Shown here in pieces: positions 19,511 through 32,571 of a DNA stretch of 64,000 nucleotides. The stretch is from Arabidopsis thaliana (lineage: Eukaryota > Streptophyta > Magnoliopsida > Brassicales > Brassicaceae), in assembly GCF_000001735.4 (NCBI RefSeq), contig NC_003076.8, positions 26,601,835-26,665,834 of the forward strand, in the 5' to 3' direction. The translations under genes and the position numbers were made by a program. The first letter of the stretch is position 1. Every line of letters begins with the position of its first letter. The notes below the pieces were generated by a model. The model was not told the origin of the DNA, searched no databases, and worked only from the letters and a program-made list of their open reading frames with translations.

Positions 19511-22500
19511 AATTTTATTTCTTGCAATAAACAACATTTATAGTGGAGCGTGAGCGAACATGAGGAGTTGCATCATCAGTGTTTATTATATGAGGAGTTT
19601 GCTCTGTATGAGCCGTTGGTGTAGATGGCCATGACTTTTGAGAGATACTTGGGACCGCAAATAATGGATTTCACTGGAAGCTTTTGTTAGCTAGAAGCCT
19701 AGAACTAAACAAAGAAAAACAAAATTATTCTTATAACTTACTAAAAAATCACCAATCAAAATGAAAAACGAATAAAAATAGTTATTTATTCAGTTCCTTT
19801 AGTGGTGGAGGAAAGTACAACAATATTTCCACTCTTTTACTATATATATTTTTTTACTTTTTATTTTTCTATTCACAATTCCACTTCATAAAAGTTCATC
19901 CGACTAATCTTTTTAAAATCAGTATAATTGTCGAATAGTTCATTCATCGAATTTTCTAATGAGCCTAAAACAATACACCATTTCGACTATACATATGAAA
20001 TAATTTAGTAAATTTCGCTGTTAGAGTAAATCGACCTCCTACTTATACATGACAATTCTTCTTGAAATAGTGACCACTAAACCACTATCATTTGGTTTTC
20101 AATTCTTCGTTTTTCCTCCAAACCTAAACTCGGACCCAATATTTACCTATCTAGATGGCAAGTAACATCAATTATTCAATCTTATGCATTACATATATAA
20201 TATGAAATTATCATTGTGGCAGGTGAGAGAATGATTGGACCACGTAACATTGTGACATGTGATGAGTTTATTTAACTTGTCGCGCCAATTAAATATTCTA
20301 ATAGTAATATCAATTATTCACTTTAATTGGTAAAAAAGAAGAAGATAAAAAACAGTTCATATAATACATTATCAAATACGAAGTCAGAACAAGATTAAGA
20401 TCGTATCACGTAAGACGGAGATCGACTTTCTTCGTTCCAGCCTTGACTTACCATATAACAAGTTAAATATATTTGTCTCATTAGAATCACGGGATTAATG
20501 TTACGTAACTACGGAGATAGCGTGATAAGAAATTTGGTTACAAAACATTGTATATAAAAAAACTAAATAGAGCTAGTTAAGTTTCAAATCTAATTTTATT
20601 TTTTGATTAATTTGATGATTTCCTTCCATAGAACCATAAATAAAATTCAATCATTTCCTCTATTATGAAATTTAATTATATATTTTGTTTTATTAGAGAG
20701 CAGGAAGAATATATTACGTAATATCAAGAAAATTTAGTCATAAGACCATATCATAATAAGCGGAATTTTCAACAACAAACATCCAATTTTGATTTACTAT
20801 TAACTGATTATTTTCTCTGACCGGAGTGACCGCCATTATTTAGAATAATGTTCTTTGAATGAATCAAATTTTATGGCACCCAAAAGACAGAAGCCACGGC
20901 ATCCGTTTGGCATTTTATAGTGATCTTGCATTTTATAATTTTGATTTGTATTTTCTTATAACCGCTATTATAAGTTTAACGTTTAAAGCTCTGTATGTTC
21001 ACCTGACAAAAATGATAAGTAAAAAAAAACAATAATTTTCGTGAATCTCAATATTTTCATTGGTGGTCGTAAAGCCATGTGATGGAATAGTTACCAACGT
21101 GAGTCGTGATATATGGGATTAGAAAATGTGACCAATTGGTTACCAGCAATCAAACAAACGATAATCCATGGTTGATGAAGAAAGTAGGGTTAGGTTTGTA
21201 AAAAAAAGAAATGGTTGTGTGGTGATCTAATAATACATGGGCTATAAGTTTATAATTGCATTCCTGCTTATTAAGGTACTTTCATCATAGAATCAAAACA
21301 GTTACTATCTTTCTTTTCTCCTCACTTTTTGTTTTTCTTCTTCCTTTTTCGATAGAATGTCTGAATGTGTATACAATTCTTTTCACCATTGGAATATGTG
21401 CTGGTCAATATTAATTACTGATTTACATAAAATATAATATCGGGCATGTGATCCACCATCTCCAACGTGAGCCCGATCATGTGGTGATTAATTGGTCATT
21501 TTTCTATAGATTCCTCAGAAGATATTTTATGAAATACATGATCATAATATTGAGTTGTATACGACAATTGAGGGGGTAGCTAGCTCTTACGATGGACCAA
21601 TCATCTCTAAGAAAACTATATATATAATTAAAGTAAACCAATTAATTACGATTACTAAATACTAACAAACAAAACCATATATATAGGGAACGCGAAAAAA
21701 ATATTAGATATATATTTGATTGGTTTAACTTTGAATTTTTAATTATAACCCAAAAAATACTCATAGTTAATTTCTTTTTTGGTGATATCTGTTTACTTTT
21801 TACTCTACTTCACGTTTTTTTTTTCTTTTACTCTACTTCACGTTAAGTTAGACAAACTCTTGTTCCATTTTTCATTTTATACAAAATAATATAATTACAT
21901 TACTAATATATGTATCGTTATGCTGCTATGTTACTCAAAATGTAAACAAAAAAAAGAGACTCGGACTGGTCTTTACGCCAGATCTAAATAGGGTCAACCA
22001 TCGTGCTATGCACTCTGCTCAATCTGTTAAAAAAATACAGTCTACATACACCGACAATAAGGTTTGTATAATATACATTATCTCAAAAATCAAAAACAGG
22101 AAACTTGGGCAAAATCTTTGAAATTTTAATTATGTATCGTTCCTACAAGTTTTTTTTTTTTAAATGGATTCAATATGTAACATGTTAGTCGAGTCTTAAA
22201 AAAATATCATATAGGTAACAGGGAAACGATTTAACGATAATAGGTTCCACAAATTATATAAGTTTCAGCTAAGTTAAATAAATCATTATGCCTTTTCATA
22301 ATTACTTTATTTAGTTTCTGATTCTAAAAGCAACTTCATTAGGGGTGTGAGAAAGGATATCTAATTCTCAAAACAAATAAAAATTGGTTTTTACTAAACA
22401 AGTTTAAGAACCATCTTTCACTTGGGAGATTTTCAGAATCATTGAGTCTCTTCCTTATTGGTTCTAATTTTTTATTAATCAAAAAATATTACTTTTGTTT

Positions 22501-23212
22501 TAGCTAAAATTACTATTATATTGTTTAGATACTTAACCAATGGATGCTCAAAATTAGATGAGTTTCTCAATTTAATTTAAACTAAACATAATATTATTCT
22601 AGTAATTATACTTAGTGGGTATCTAAACTAATAAAGATGCTCTAATATACTATATACTAAAACAATATCGACTTCTACAAACATTGATCCCATAATTCAA
22701 CTATAAATAATGTACAGTAATTTCTTGACCAAACAGTATAGTGTACCTCTAGAATATTGCTCAAGCATCTCTGCATATATAATATTACTAATCGCCATTT
22801 AGTGTCTTCGTAACACCATGTGCACCCTTAGCAGACAAAAAAATACAACTCACACGCAAACCAAACAAGCGGTTAAACTGTATAATCGCAATTGGTATCA
22901 CTTATTCTAGAATGTTTCCACACCACTTCTTTAACTTAATTAGTTTTTTAAAAAAACTAATCAAGTTTTAACTACTTATTTAGAAAATTACAAAACTTTA
23001 AACTAAATATATATAATTCAATGAAGATTCAGATATGTTATTGCTTTTGTCTCAATACTTAAATTTGCCTAAAATACAAGGTAAGAATATTAGATTACAT
23101 ATACAGTATAATTACTTTATTTCATTGTTTGTCTTTCAAATAATATACAACTATTAAACTACAATTTATAGTCTATATCAATATTTTTATTTATAAATGT
23201 TATAAATCTGCC
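19511..23212. other. Gene-poor intergenic region upstream of UGT72E2
   Basis: 3.7 kb of AT-rich DNA with no believable coding frame on either strand, no tRNA and no clear element. The part nearest 23.2 kb is the UGT72E2 promoter. Confidence 0.55.
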
Positions 23213-23220
23213 TATAAATA
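23213..23220 (+). promoter_or_regulatory. TATA box of UGT72E2
   Basis: TATAAATA 108 bp upstream of the ATG, followed by an A-rich leader ('aacaaaacaaagcctctctaa'). Confidence 0.6.
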
Positions 23221-23320
23221 AGTAAGTAACCCATATACAACGACCATAGAAACACATCATTAACAAAACAAAGCCTCTCTAAATAAAAACAAAAAGCTAA
23301 CTGAATAAGAAGAAGTAGTG

Positions 23321-24766
23321 ATGCATATCACAAAACCACACGCCGCCATGTTTTCCAGTCCCGGAATGGGCCATGTCATCCCGGTGATCGAGCTTGGAAA
23401 GCGTCTCTCCGCTAACAACGGCTTCCACGTCACCGTCTTCGTCCTCGAAACCGACGCAGCCTCCGCTCAATCCAAGTTCCTAAACTCAACCGGCGTCGAC
23501 ATCGTCAAACTTCCATCGCCGGACATTTATGGTTTAGTGGACCCCGACGACCATGTAGTGACCAAGATCGGAGTCATTATGCGTGCAGCAGTTCCAGCCC
23601 TCCGATCCAAGATCGCTGCCATGCATCAAAAGCCAACGGCTCTGATCGTTGACTTGTTTGGCACAGATGCGTTATGTCTCGCAAAGGAATTTAACATGTT
23701 GAGTTATGTGTTTATCCCTACCAACGCACGTTTTCTCGGAGTTTCGATTTATTATCCAAATTTGGACAAAGATATCAAGGAAGAGCACACAGTGCAAAGA
23801 AACCCACTCGCTATACCGGGGTGTGAACCGGTTAGGTTCGAAGATACTCTGGATGCATATCTGGTTCCCGACGAACCGGTGTACCGGGATTTTGTTCGTC
23901 ATGGTCTGGCTTACCCAAAAGCCGATGGAATTTTGGTAAATACATGGGAAGAGATGGAGCCCAAATCATTGAAGTCCCTTCTAAACCCAAAGCTCTTGGG
24001 CCGGGTTGCTCGTGTACCGGTCTATCCAATCGGTCCCTTATGCAGACCGATACAATCATCCGAAACCGATCACCCGGTTTTGGATTGGTTAAACGAACAA
24101 CCGAACGAGTCGGTTCTCTATATCTCCTTCGGGAGTGGTGGTTGTCTATCGGCGAAACAGTTAACTGAATTGGCGTGGGGACTCGAGCAGAGCCAGCAAC
24201 GGTTCGTATGGGTGGTTCGACCACCGGTCGACGGTTCGTGTTGTAGCGAGTATGTCTCGGCTAACGGTGGTGGAACCGAAGACAACACGCCAGAGTATCT
24301 ACCGGAAGGGTTCGTGAGTCGTACTAGTGATAGAGGTTTCGTGGTCCCCTCATGGGCCCCACAAGCTGAAATCCTGTCCCATCGGGCCGTTGGTGGGTTT
24401 TTGACCCATTGCGGTTGGAGCTCGACGTTGGAAAGCGTCGTTGGCGGCGTTCCGATGATCGCATGGCCACTTTTTGCCGAGCAGAATATGAATGCGGCGT
24501 TGCTCAGCGACGAACTGGGAATCGCAGTCAGATTGGATGATCCAAAGGAGGATATTTCTAGGTGGAAGATTGAGGCGTTGGTGAGGAAGGTTATGACTGA
24601 GAAGGAAGGTGAAGCGATGAGAAGGAAAGTGAAGAAGTTGAGAGACTCGGCGGAGATGTCACTGAGCATTGACGGTGGTGGTTTGGCGCACGAGTCGCTT
24701 TGCAGAGTCACCAAGGAGTGTCAACGGTTTTTGGAACGTGTCGTGGACTTGTCACGTGGTGCTTAG
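23321..24766 (+). CDS. UGT72E2: UDP-glucose: monolignol 4-O-glucosyltransferase UGT72E2 (At5g66690)
   Basis: Intronless, 481 aa. It is a family-1 plant glycosyltransferase with a GT-B fold. The catalytic His is H18 in 'SSPGMGHV', with its activating Asp at about D111 ('LIVDLFGTD'). The PSPG nucleotide-sugar motif spans about 345-388, starting WAPQAEIL, with HCGW in the middle and ending in the E-Q pair of 'LFAEQN'. The enzyme glucosylates coniferyl and sinapyl alcohol (and sinapate-related acids) in the cytosol, making storage or transport forms of lignin precursors; this is known for UGT72E2, not deduced here. I chose the ATG at 23321; the GTG codon just before it is not a start. It stands alone between two long gene-poor stretches. 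Confidence 0.97.
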   Translation: MHITKPHAAMFSSPGMGHVIPVIELGKRLSANNGFHVTVFVLETDAASAQSKFLNSTGVDIVKLPSPDIYGLVDPDDHVVTKIGVIMRAAVPALRSKIAAMHQKPTALIVDLFGTDALCLAKEFNMLSYVFIPTNARFLGVSIYYPNLDKDIKEEHTVQRNPLAIPGCEPVRFEDTLDAYLVPDEPVYRDFVRHGLAYPKADGILVNTWEEMEPKSLKSLLNPKLLGRVARVPVYPIGPLCRPIQSSETDHPVLDWLNEQPNESVLYISFGSGGCLSAKQLTELAWGLEQSQQRFVWVVRPPVDGSCCSEYVSANGGGTEDNTPEYLPEGFVSRTSDRGFVVPSWAPQAEILSHRAVGGFLTHCGWSSTLESVVGGVPMIAWPLFAEQNMNAALLSDELGIAVRLDDPKEDISRWKIEALVRKVMTEKEGEAMRRKVKKLRDSAEMSLSIDGGGLAHESLCRVTKECQRFLERVVDLSRGA

Positions 24767-27700
24767 AAATTGTTACCGTTTTCTAGCTCTTTTATTATTA
24801 GTGGTTGAATTATACGTGTCGTTCCTCTGTTAGTGTATAATATAATAATCGATTTACTCTTTGTAATATAATGATGTTTTTGATATTTTTCAACTAATTT
24901 TCCATTGTAATATTGAATAATCGGGTGTTGTTGTAATTAATAATGAGAAACAATTTGTTACAAGAAGAGTAAATTAGTCTTCTTTCTATAACCGGTGTTC
25001 GAGTGCAAGACTTGATCCTACTCTCACAAAACATGATTATGGGTTTAGCCGGTTGAGCGACGATCGACTTGGGGCAAAGATGAAACAAATTATGCTCCAC
25101 GTTATATATATTTAAATAAGAATAAAACGACGTTTAGATGATTCATTACTTTTCATTAGTCTCCACAATTTAACAATCAACTCGACAACGATGTTATAAT
25201 CTGACTAATATCATATATTTTAAGTCACATCTAAAGCTGACCTTCTAGATGAAATCATGAACCAGTAATAAAATTACCCAAAAGAACGGTGCTTTGTCAT
25301 ATTTTATTTGGTTTTTAATTTAATATTAGCTCACAAATTGCTTTTTATTGGAGCACAAAACCAGAAGAAACCAAAAAACTACATCGTCTCGACGTGACGT
25401 TTCCTCTACCTCGCTGATTTTTCTGTTACACTGGAAGCATTATTTAGGAATCAAATAAATTAAATAAATAACTTTTTTTATTGTCAATAAAATTTTATAG
25501 ATACTTTTAATATGATGACAAGTTCCAAACATTTCATAAATAAATAAGGAACATATACCAGCAACAGTCACTACAATTCAAAGGGAATTATGCCTGTCCA
25601 CGATATATATAGCCAAATTTAGGAGTTTTATATTAGATGCCAATTGCATGATTTGCATCATCTATATTTCTTGCTGTGGTTATTATTTTAAGTCTGTGAT
25701 TATTCGAGTTATACATAATACCCGCACGAAATTATGTTTATTATCTTTAAATAAATAAAAAAGAAGTGAAAATTAAATTTGATATGATAAGACTGGTTTG
25801 ATCGTTATACACAGTTATTGAATTTGATTAAACTAATTTATCTTACATTTAATTTTACATAATTTGGATTAGATTGAAGTTTTTCTAATTATGAAAAGTA
25901 CATTAAACAAAATTTATAGTCATATTTTTTATTAAAAAAAATCATTTTATATAAGAAACTAAGAACATCAGTAAAAAGAAAGTCTTCTAGAACTTCTAAT
26001 ATTATTTTTGTTGGGTGTGACTGGTAAAGGAACGTATGTGTTTTCTACATCCTTTCAAATATGTTTACATGATTTCTTTCCCAATTACAATTAGGCTTTG
26101 AGAGCCGGTAATAATTCCATATTTCAAGTTTTTTTCTTATTCAAGTCATTTTTCCGTGGGCTTAACCAAACTGTCCATATTTGGGCCCAATTGCTGTTAT
26201 CATACGAAGATCTGATCATACTGTACAAAAATTAAAAGAAGGCCTACATATATATTCGCTAGCTAACGATGCCAGCTTTTTTTTTTTTTTTTTTTTTTTG
26301 TGCAGCTGCGCTTGTAAATCATATTTCAGTTTACAAGACAGCTCCGCAAGTCTTTGCTTTCAGTCTAATGTAATTCGGTTCTGTTCTGTTACAAATTAAC
26401 CTCTATTAGAGATTGATAAACCGACTCTGTATTAAGAAAAGCACTTATCGATCGTTACATAATCTACAGCGCGATATAAATTTTGACAGCATATGCTAGA
26501 CCTATTTTTTTTTTTGTTGTTGTGTGGGCTATACCTAAAAATATTAGCAGTATCGGACCGACATTATCAAATAAAGATATACACGTAGAACTCAAATAAA
26601 GCCCACTCCAGTGTTGTTGGATCTACAACAGCTTCATTTTATCCGAAAGATCTAAAACAGCTTTATGTGTGCTCTAAAGATAATAGAGACAAATTTCGCC
26701 GCCATAGCACGACAATTGGTTTACATTATCGCTAAGTAAAGGAATCTGTTATAAATAAGAACTAAATAAAATCGTTTTGTGAGTTTATGATTAACACCAG
26801 TTGGTTTCATGTGCTTAAAGTTGGTCCATGTACCATATTTTTGTAATTTTGTACGAGAATACAGCTCGGAATAATGTATATATACAAGCGGACGATGTGG
26901 ATCCACGTGACCTATCCAGTTTCGTACGTTTTTTTCTTTATTTTAATGGTGACTGTTTATATAATACATCTATATTAATATTAGAATCTTTACTAATTAG
27001 TATCTTTAACCACAAAGTAGAAACCGCTTTAATTTTGTTGATGGTGTTGTTTAGCTTTTAGCTTTTTACGGCAATCGACAACGTTTCAAAAAGTTGAGTT
27101 TCCATTGAAACATAAAATATACTTAATATAAATAAATGATGTTACTATATTATACTGAATTAGTCTAGATATCGCAAATACTAGAAGTAGAAACCGACTA
27201 ATATATAATCCTATAAGCAGTGGGTTTGGCTAAATTTGAAGATTTTAACTGAGACTCGGTTATTTATTTGATAATTTTAACCAAATCAGTCCAAAATAGC
27301 ATCCTTTGGTTTCCGAGAAATCGACATTGGGGATTAATCAATAACTAAGCAACCCCCTAATGGTGGCGTAACTTTAGGGATCACTCACTACTGGTCAATC
27401 TCAGCTACTCCTCATAAAAGAGGTTTAATTTAGCTAGTGACATTCGAATTACTTTTATGCAATTTCCTAATTTATTACTTTTGAAATTGTTGAAAATATG
27501 ACATTGCGTCTATTTACCTATCATTTCAACAAAAAATTACTAGCTAGTCGTATACATATGAATGTTCGATTCAAATCACAAAATTATGGTTCGAAACTTA
27601 GTCCTGCTACTTTTAGTCGTTACATATCCCAAACGTTGAGGATAGAATTTTAGACTGAATCTCTTGCATCATATTTTAGATTTAGGATCATTTGTCCATA

Positions 27701-28999
27701 TTCTGCAGTACTAAAGACTCTTACTAAAGTTTATTATTGCTAATCAGGCGCCAGCTCCCAGTCAGAATATAATAATACGATAATTAGAGAATCGAATTTG
27801 TTGATTAATTGATATAGAAATTAACTTTTGAAAAATTAAAGTATTAAGCAAAAACGTATGGAATCTTTCTACCCAATTATCTATCTGTTACGCAAAGCAC
27901 TTGGAGAGTTGGAAGTACGGGAAACAAGGAAGGCAAATGTTGGGATAAACATGACATTTAATTATTTTAATCATTTTGCTTTAGTGATAATTAGATTAGT
28001 TTATTGAAAAGAACATTATTATACTGTTACGGAGGACAAATCAATCGTAAGTCCCAACTCAAAAGCATATGAGAAAAGGAATCTCTCCCGTACCATGTAT
28101 ATGCGCATCTTCTTTCGCATATTATACTTATAAATTATCTTCTCTTTTTTTTTTTTTTGTGTATTCTTGCTATATATATGCATAGATTTATTAAAATAAG
28201 AAGAAAACCCTAATTACTAAATTAACGACTGTGTTGATTTTATTACTTTCAAACTAGGGTTTGACATTGGTGCTTGGGTTTGAATCCCCATCTCACATTA
28301 ATTACCACTTTTGTCTTTTGTCTTGCATCCCATATTAAGACAATAGTAAACAAATCTAGCCAAACTCCAATCCTTATCTATATATCTGTTTTCATATATA
28401 GATCTATAGGACCATAGGTTTAAAGTTAAAATGATCCATATATACTGTATACATGGCATTAAACAAACTTAAACTAGCCACATCTATCAACTTAAAGTTT
28501 ATATAAGACTATACATATCGCTTAGTGGTTAAGACTTAAGAGAATACAATACCAAGCTGGTGCATGTCTCTCCTTTTTTGTTTTTTGTTTTTAGGTTTTA
28601 GATTTTTTTGTTTTCTTTTTTCTTAATTGGTTTTGTCTCTTGTTCCGGTGCTTTTCGTTTTGTTTTTATATATAATCGATCAATTCTGGTGTGAAAATGG
28701 TTTAAGAAACATGATGTTATCCAATGCGATTGACAATTAACATAAATAAAAATGTACTGGAGTTTCTTCGTTGCAAGGTGGCTAATGTATATTTGCTATA
28801 ACAGGAAAAAAATGAAATCAAAGGATGCATGGAAAGGCTGGAGAACAAATTATCACCAACCATACGTTCTTTTTAGATACTGTGGATATGGGTATAGCAA
28901 CCGGATATTTCCCCAAAAAAATAAAAAATCTAGCTAAGTTTTGCCAAATTAAAACAATTTCCATCACAAAAAGAAAGTAAAAACAAGAATCAAACAATG
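24767..28999. other. Gene-poor intergenic region downstream of UGT72E2
   Basis: Contains the 3' UTR of UGT72E2, then AT-rich sequence with a T-tract at 26278-26299. None of the open frames (for example 26181, 26828 and 28752) has a recognisable domain or plausible composition. Confidence 0.5.
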
Positions 29000-29379
29000 G
29001 TATAACTAGCTAAGTGCCTGTTTTTTTTTGTTCTCTCTATCTTTTAGTTAAACTTTATGGATGTTGAATTGATAGAAGTAAAGTCAACTATCTATCTCTT
29101 TAGACTATAGTAGAAGACTTTAAAACTTAGTCTGGACGAACTTTAATTAACTTTAAAACCCTTCTGTAACAAAAGGAAAAAAGAGAGCTATCTTTGTACG
29201 TTAATTCCTCGTAAACGCTCTTTGTATTCATTCATTTGTATTTTAAATATAGTTGAAAGATATATACTCTATAATAAGAATAGCCAGACATGAGAAATAC
29301 TGATCAGAAGTACTCAACTTACTAAACAACCAATTAATATCAGAAAATAAATAAAAACGAAACGGTAATTAAATGAGTC

Positions 29380-29640
29380 AAAGAAGAGAGAATCTGGGGG
29401 GGAGGTACAGTGAGAGAGGCCCGGAGAAGGAGGGAAGGTGACAGGACACGTGGCAAAAGGAGAAGTGTGGTCCAAAGAAAAAGGAGAAACAGGGACTCGA
29501 CACGTAATCCAATCAGGAAAGCATTCTCATGTGACCTCTTCACTCATTCACTTGCGTGGAACTTGTCTTTGTCACCACTTTCCCTTCCTTCGTCATTATT
29601 CTTTTTACTTCTCCTTTGCCATTTTAAATAGGCCAATATT
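29380..29640 (+). promoter_or_regulatory. GC/purine-rich promoter-like island with G-boxes
   Basis: A purine-rich stretch in AT-rich surroundings holds ACACGTGGC (core at 29447-29453), GACACGTAA (CACGTA at 29501-29506) and CCAAT (29509-29513), then CT-rich sequence and 'tttaaata'. The combination looks like an ABRE-type promoter, but I see no gene directly downstream. Confidence 0.35.
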
Positions 29641-30458
29641 CGTATTTGTGCAACAAAATAAATCAAATATCCAAAATAATTATTATCCTCTATTTACACA
29701 TTCGTATTCGTATAAATGAAATTACATTAGTCAAAATTTCGGTTATAAATTATAATTGTGATCTTCTGTATCATTCTTAACATATTGTTATGTACAATCA
29801 GAAATAGCAAGTACCGGTTTTATTTTGGAAATACGTTCGATTTGAGATAAATATAAAACTGCAATAGCTAGGTCCATTAAATTTGAAGATGTGACGTTAG
29901 AAGAGACAAAATGATGGCCGGGGACACCGGACACACCATTTCTAATTTTACATAGTATACATGCCCAATGGAAATAGCTTTTAGTATGTGTGAGTTGTAT
30001 GATGCGTCTTCCTCCAATAGTGAGAAAAGCTAATGGGGGACATATATACAACTAAAAAAAGCTTTTCTCGTTTTCATCTTCTGATTGGGTGACGAATAAT
30101 CACGTTTGAAATACCCGAGAATTTACCATAAATCCGTACCTCAAAAGATTCATTTGTTGTAAAGATATATATACAGAAAGAGCTTCTTTATTTGTTATTT
30201 TTAGCTTCTTTCATATGTTATCAAAACATTGGTTTTCAAACATCTAATCCATTTGATCTATAACTAACTAACATCGACATATAATCTCTTAATTACCTTC
30301 AAGTCGTTTTCTGTTTTTTTTTAATAAAAAAATAGAGTTACGTCAAAGAATTTGACACTTTGATTCCAACTTATTATCTTTTCTTCTTTTTGTTTTTCAA
30401 CCTGCAAGGAACGTCCCAGTAGATAAGTTGAATTTTATCCTCGTCCCTCTTTGAAGTC

Positions 30459-30475
30459 CACGTGAACTTCACGTG
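30459..30475. promoter_or_regulatory. Paired perfect G-boxes
   Basis: Two CACGTG hexamers at 30459-30464 and 30470-30475, with centres 11 bp apart (about one helix turn), in 'tccacgtgaacttcacgtgc'. They lie 2.1 kb upstream of HB53. The spacing suits two bZIP or bHLH dimers on one face; binding is not shown. Confidence 0.4.
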
Positions 30476-31056
30476 CATAGCCGTCACTCAATGTCGGAAT
30501 ACATTGTTTTTATTTTTCTTCTTCTGTGAATTATTTAGTTCTTCCTAATTATATACCTTCCCATGATTCGTGTTCGTTGCCCACACATTACTATCTCTCT
30601 TTTACTCACCTAAAAAGGCACACTATAACCTTATGTATCAAGTGACCGTTTTTTAAGATGAAAAGTGTTGACTGCTATATTTTATCATATACTATTTTAA
30701 ACCAATCAGTCGTGTCAATTCTGTATATATGTTTTTTTCTCCTTTAGAAGCTAGGGTTGAACACCTTACAAATCGAAAGCAAGGCATTGTAAAAAACCAC
30801 GTACCCTTCTACTAATTAAGCCTTCCACAAATTTAATATAATTTTAGTGTTCGAATGGTGATAAAGGATAGTGCAGAACATGATGCTAAAAACGAAAGCA
30901 ATATATGGTTATGATAGAAGAGATTGACCAAAACATGTTGAACAAACATAATAGAATTATTAACATAACATGTGTTCAACTCATTTTATTGGTTATTTTG
31001 TGCAAGTGTGGTGTTTTAAATTTTTCTTTAAACATGCATTCCAAATTCATGTGAGC

Positions 31057-31234
31057 GAAGGTGTGAAAGCTTTAATGTATTTGCTGCTTGTGGCCAATCT
31101 TTAATTATTCCACCACATTATTCATTCCCTTAAATGTACTAAACAAATTGTAAGGAATATAATTTAAGGTTTTTGGTACGAAGTAATGAAGGCATGAAAG
31201 CGTTTATGTCTTTGCTCCTTATGGCCAATCTTTA
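31057..31234. repeat. Direct repeat, about 47 bp, 131 bp apart
   Basis: 'gaaggtgtgaaagctttaat' leading into 'tggccaatcttta' (31057-31103) recurs as 'gaaggcatgaaagcgtttat' leading into 'tggccaatcttta' (31188-31234). Each copy contains a CCAAT box. Confidence 0.75.
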
Positions 31235-32456
31235 TCCTCCCGTTGTTGTGTCTCAAACTCGGAACCTTAACTTCCTCCTTGATCAAGAAATACTAGTTCA
31301 ACTATAACAGACGTATATATAATTCTCATACACCAAAATAGGACCTTAATCTCAAAGACCTGCAACGTCGATGATACGTAAGTTGTCTTGTGTCAACACA
31401 TTACATGATAATCTATGGCTGAAGAAATTTCGTTAAAATGGTACAAAGAGAAGGGTTTAAAAATATGTTTCGTATACGTACAAAGTAAATTAAAGCAGGC
31501 TATGTTCAATTAATCGCATGGTGTGGAATATTATAACACTGTTGAAGACGACAAAATAGAGTACAATGTTTAAATATAAAGAAAGAAAACTCGGGAAGAT
31601 TCGTGGTTATAGACTCCTAGTCACTGGTGTAAAATAATAATCTATAGGAAAGATGGGAAAAAGAGGAGCACACTGCTTTTCAAAGGAAAATGAGTGGTCT
31701 CGAGCTCCGAAAACAAAGAAAAAATAACCTACAAAATTGACTAATTAACAGTAAAAACTAAAATAACCAAAGACAAAGACAGTTTATGTTATATTATACA
31801 TATATACCCAATAGTTATCCACAAATGATCGGATCGCTTGTTTACTACTTCCTCCAAAATTTGGTCATCTTCGGGATCCACACCACGTCTCTTGTCCAGA
31901 ATTGTCGTCAGCCACCTTATTTTTATGTTTACTTATTCTGATGGGATGCGACAATGTTTTCGTTACATGAAGTTCTTAAAAATATCTGATCAAAAAGAAT
32001 GAAGCTCTTAAATATTTTGAAACATAACCAACAAACATTTCTTTTATATAAAGTTAAAATGAAAATTTTAAACATCCAAAAATTTCCATCAAATATATCT
32101 TGCCTTAACAAAACAGATACATGTTTTCTTGTTGGATAAATTATTTCATAATTTGGATCAAGTGAAACAAAATGTTTCTCCACTTTTAACTACGTTTGTA
32201 CATTGTGCAAAAATCTAGAGAACAAGTATATCTGGAAGAAATGTAACCATGCAAGTGTATTCTCTCATTTAGGGTAAGTACATCCCATTAAACATAAAAA
32301 TAGAAAAGTATATGTATATCCAATTCGTCTCATACATGCATACCACACAATTAATGATTCTTTATTCAATTACATCTTTTTACATAAAAACAGATGGCAT
32401 AAGTGTAAATAAAGGGAAAGACGACCCAAGAATAAGGGGTCACAGTCGTTGAGGTT

Positions 32457-32464
32457 ATAAAAAG
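32457..32464 (+). promoter_or_regulatory. TATA box of HB53
   Basis: TATAAAAA 115 bp upstream of the HB53 ATG. Confidence 0.6.
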
Positions 32465-32571
32465 CATCTCATAGGACTCAACCTCACCAAAGTCATATCC
32501 TATTGCATCACTCTCCTTTAAACACAGTCAGAGAAAACAGCAACTCTTGTCTGAAAAACTAGAGAGAGAAA

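Larger units (their letters stand above)
29641..32456. other. Intergenic region upstream of HB53
   Basis: No coding gene seen. It includes the G-box pair at 30459 and the 47-bp repeat pair at 31057/31188, listed separately. The last several hundred bases are the HB53 promoter. Confidence 0.5.

Noticed and set aside
23318-23320. GTG one codon before the UGT72E2 ATG as start
   Set aside because: Plant nuclear genes start at ATG here; 23321 gives the known 481 aa.
23832-24714. Minus-strand frames inside UGT72E2
   Set aside because: Mirror frames of a GC-rich intronless gene, with no domain.
28255-28300. tRNA-like T-arm 'gggtttgaatccc'
   Set aside because: No A box, anticodon stem or acceptor stem can be formed around it.
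29340-30051. Open frames in the HB53 upstream region
   Set aside because: Arg- or Leu-rich low-complexity translations with no family resemblance; the region looks regulatory.
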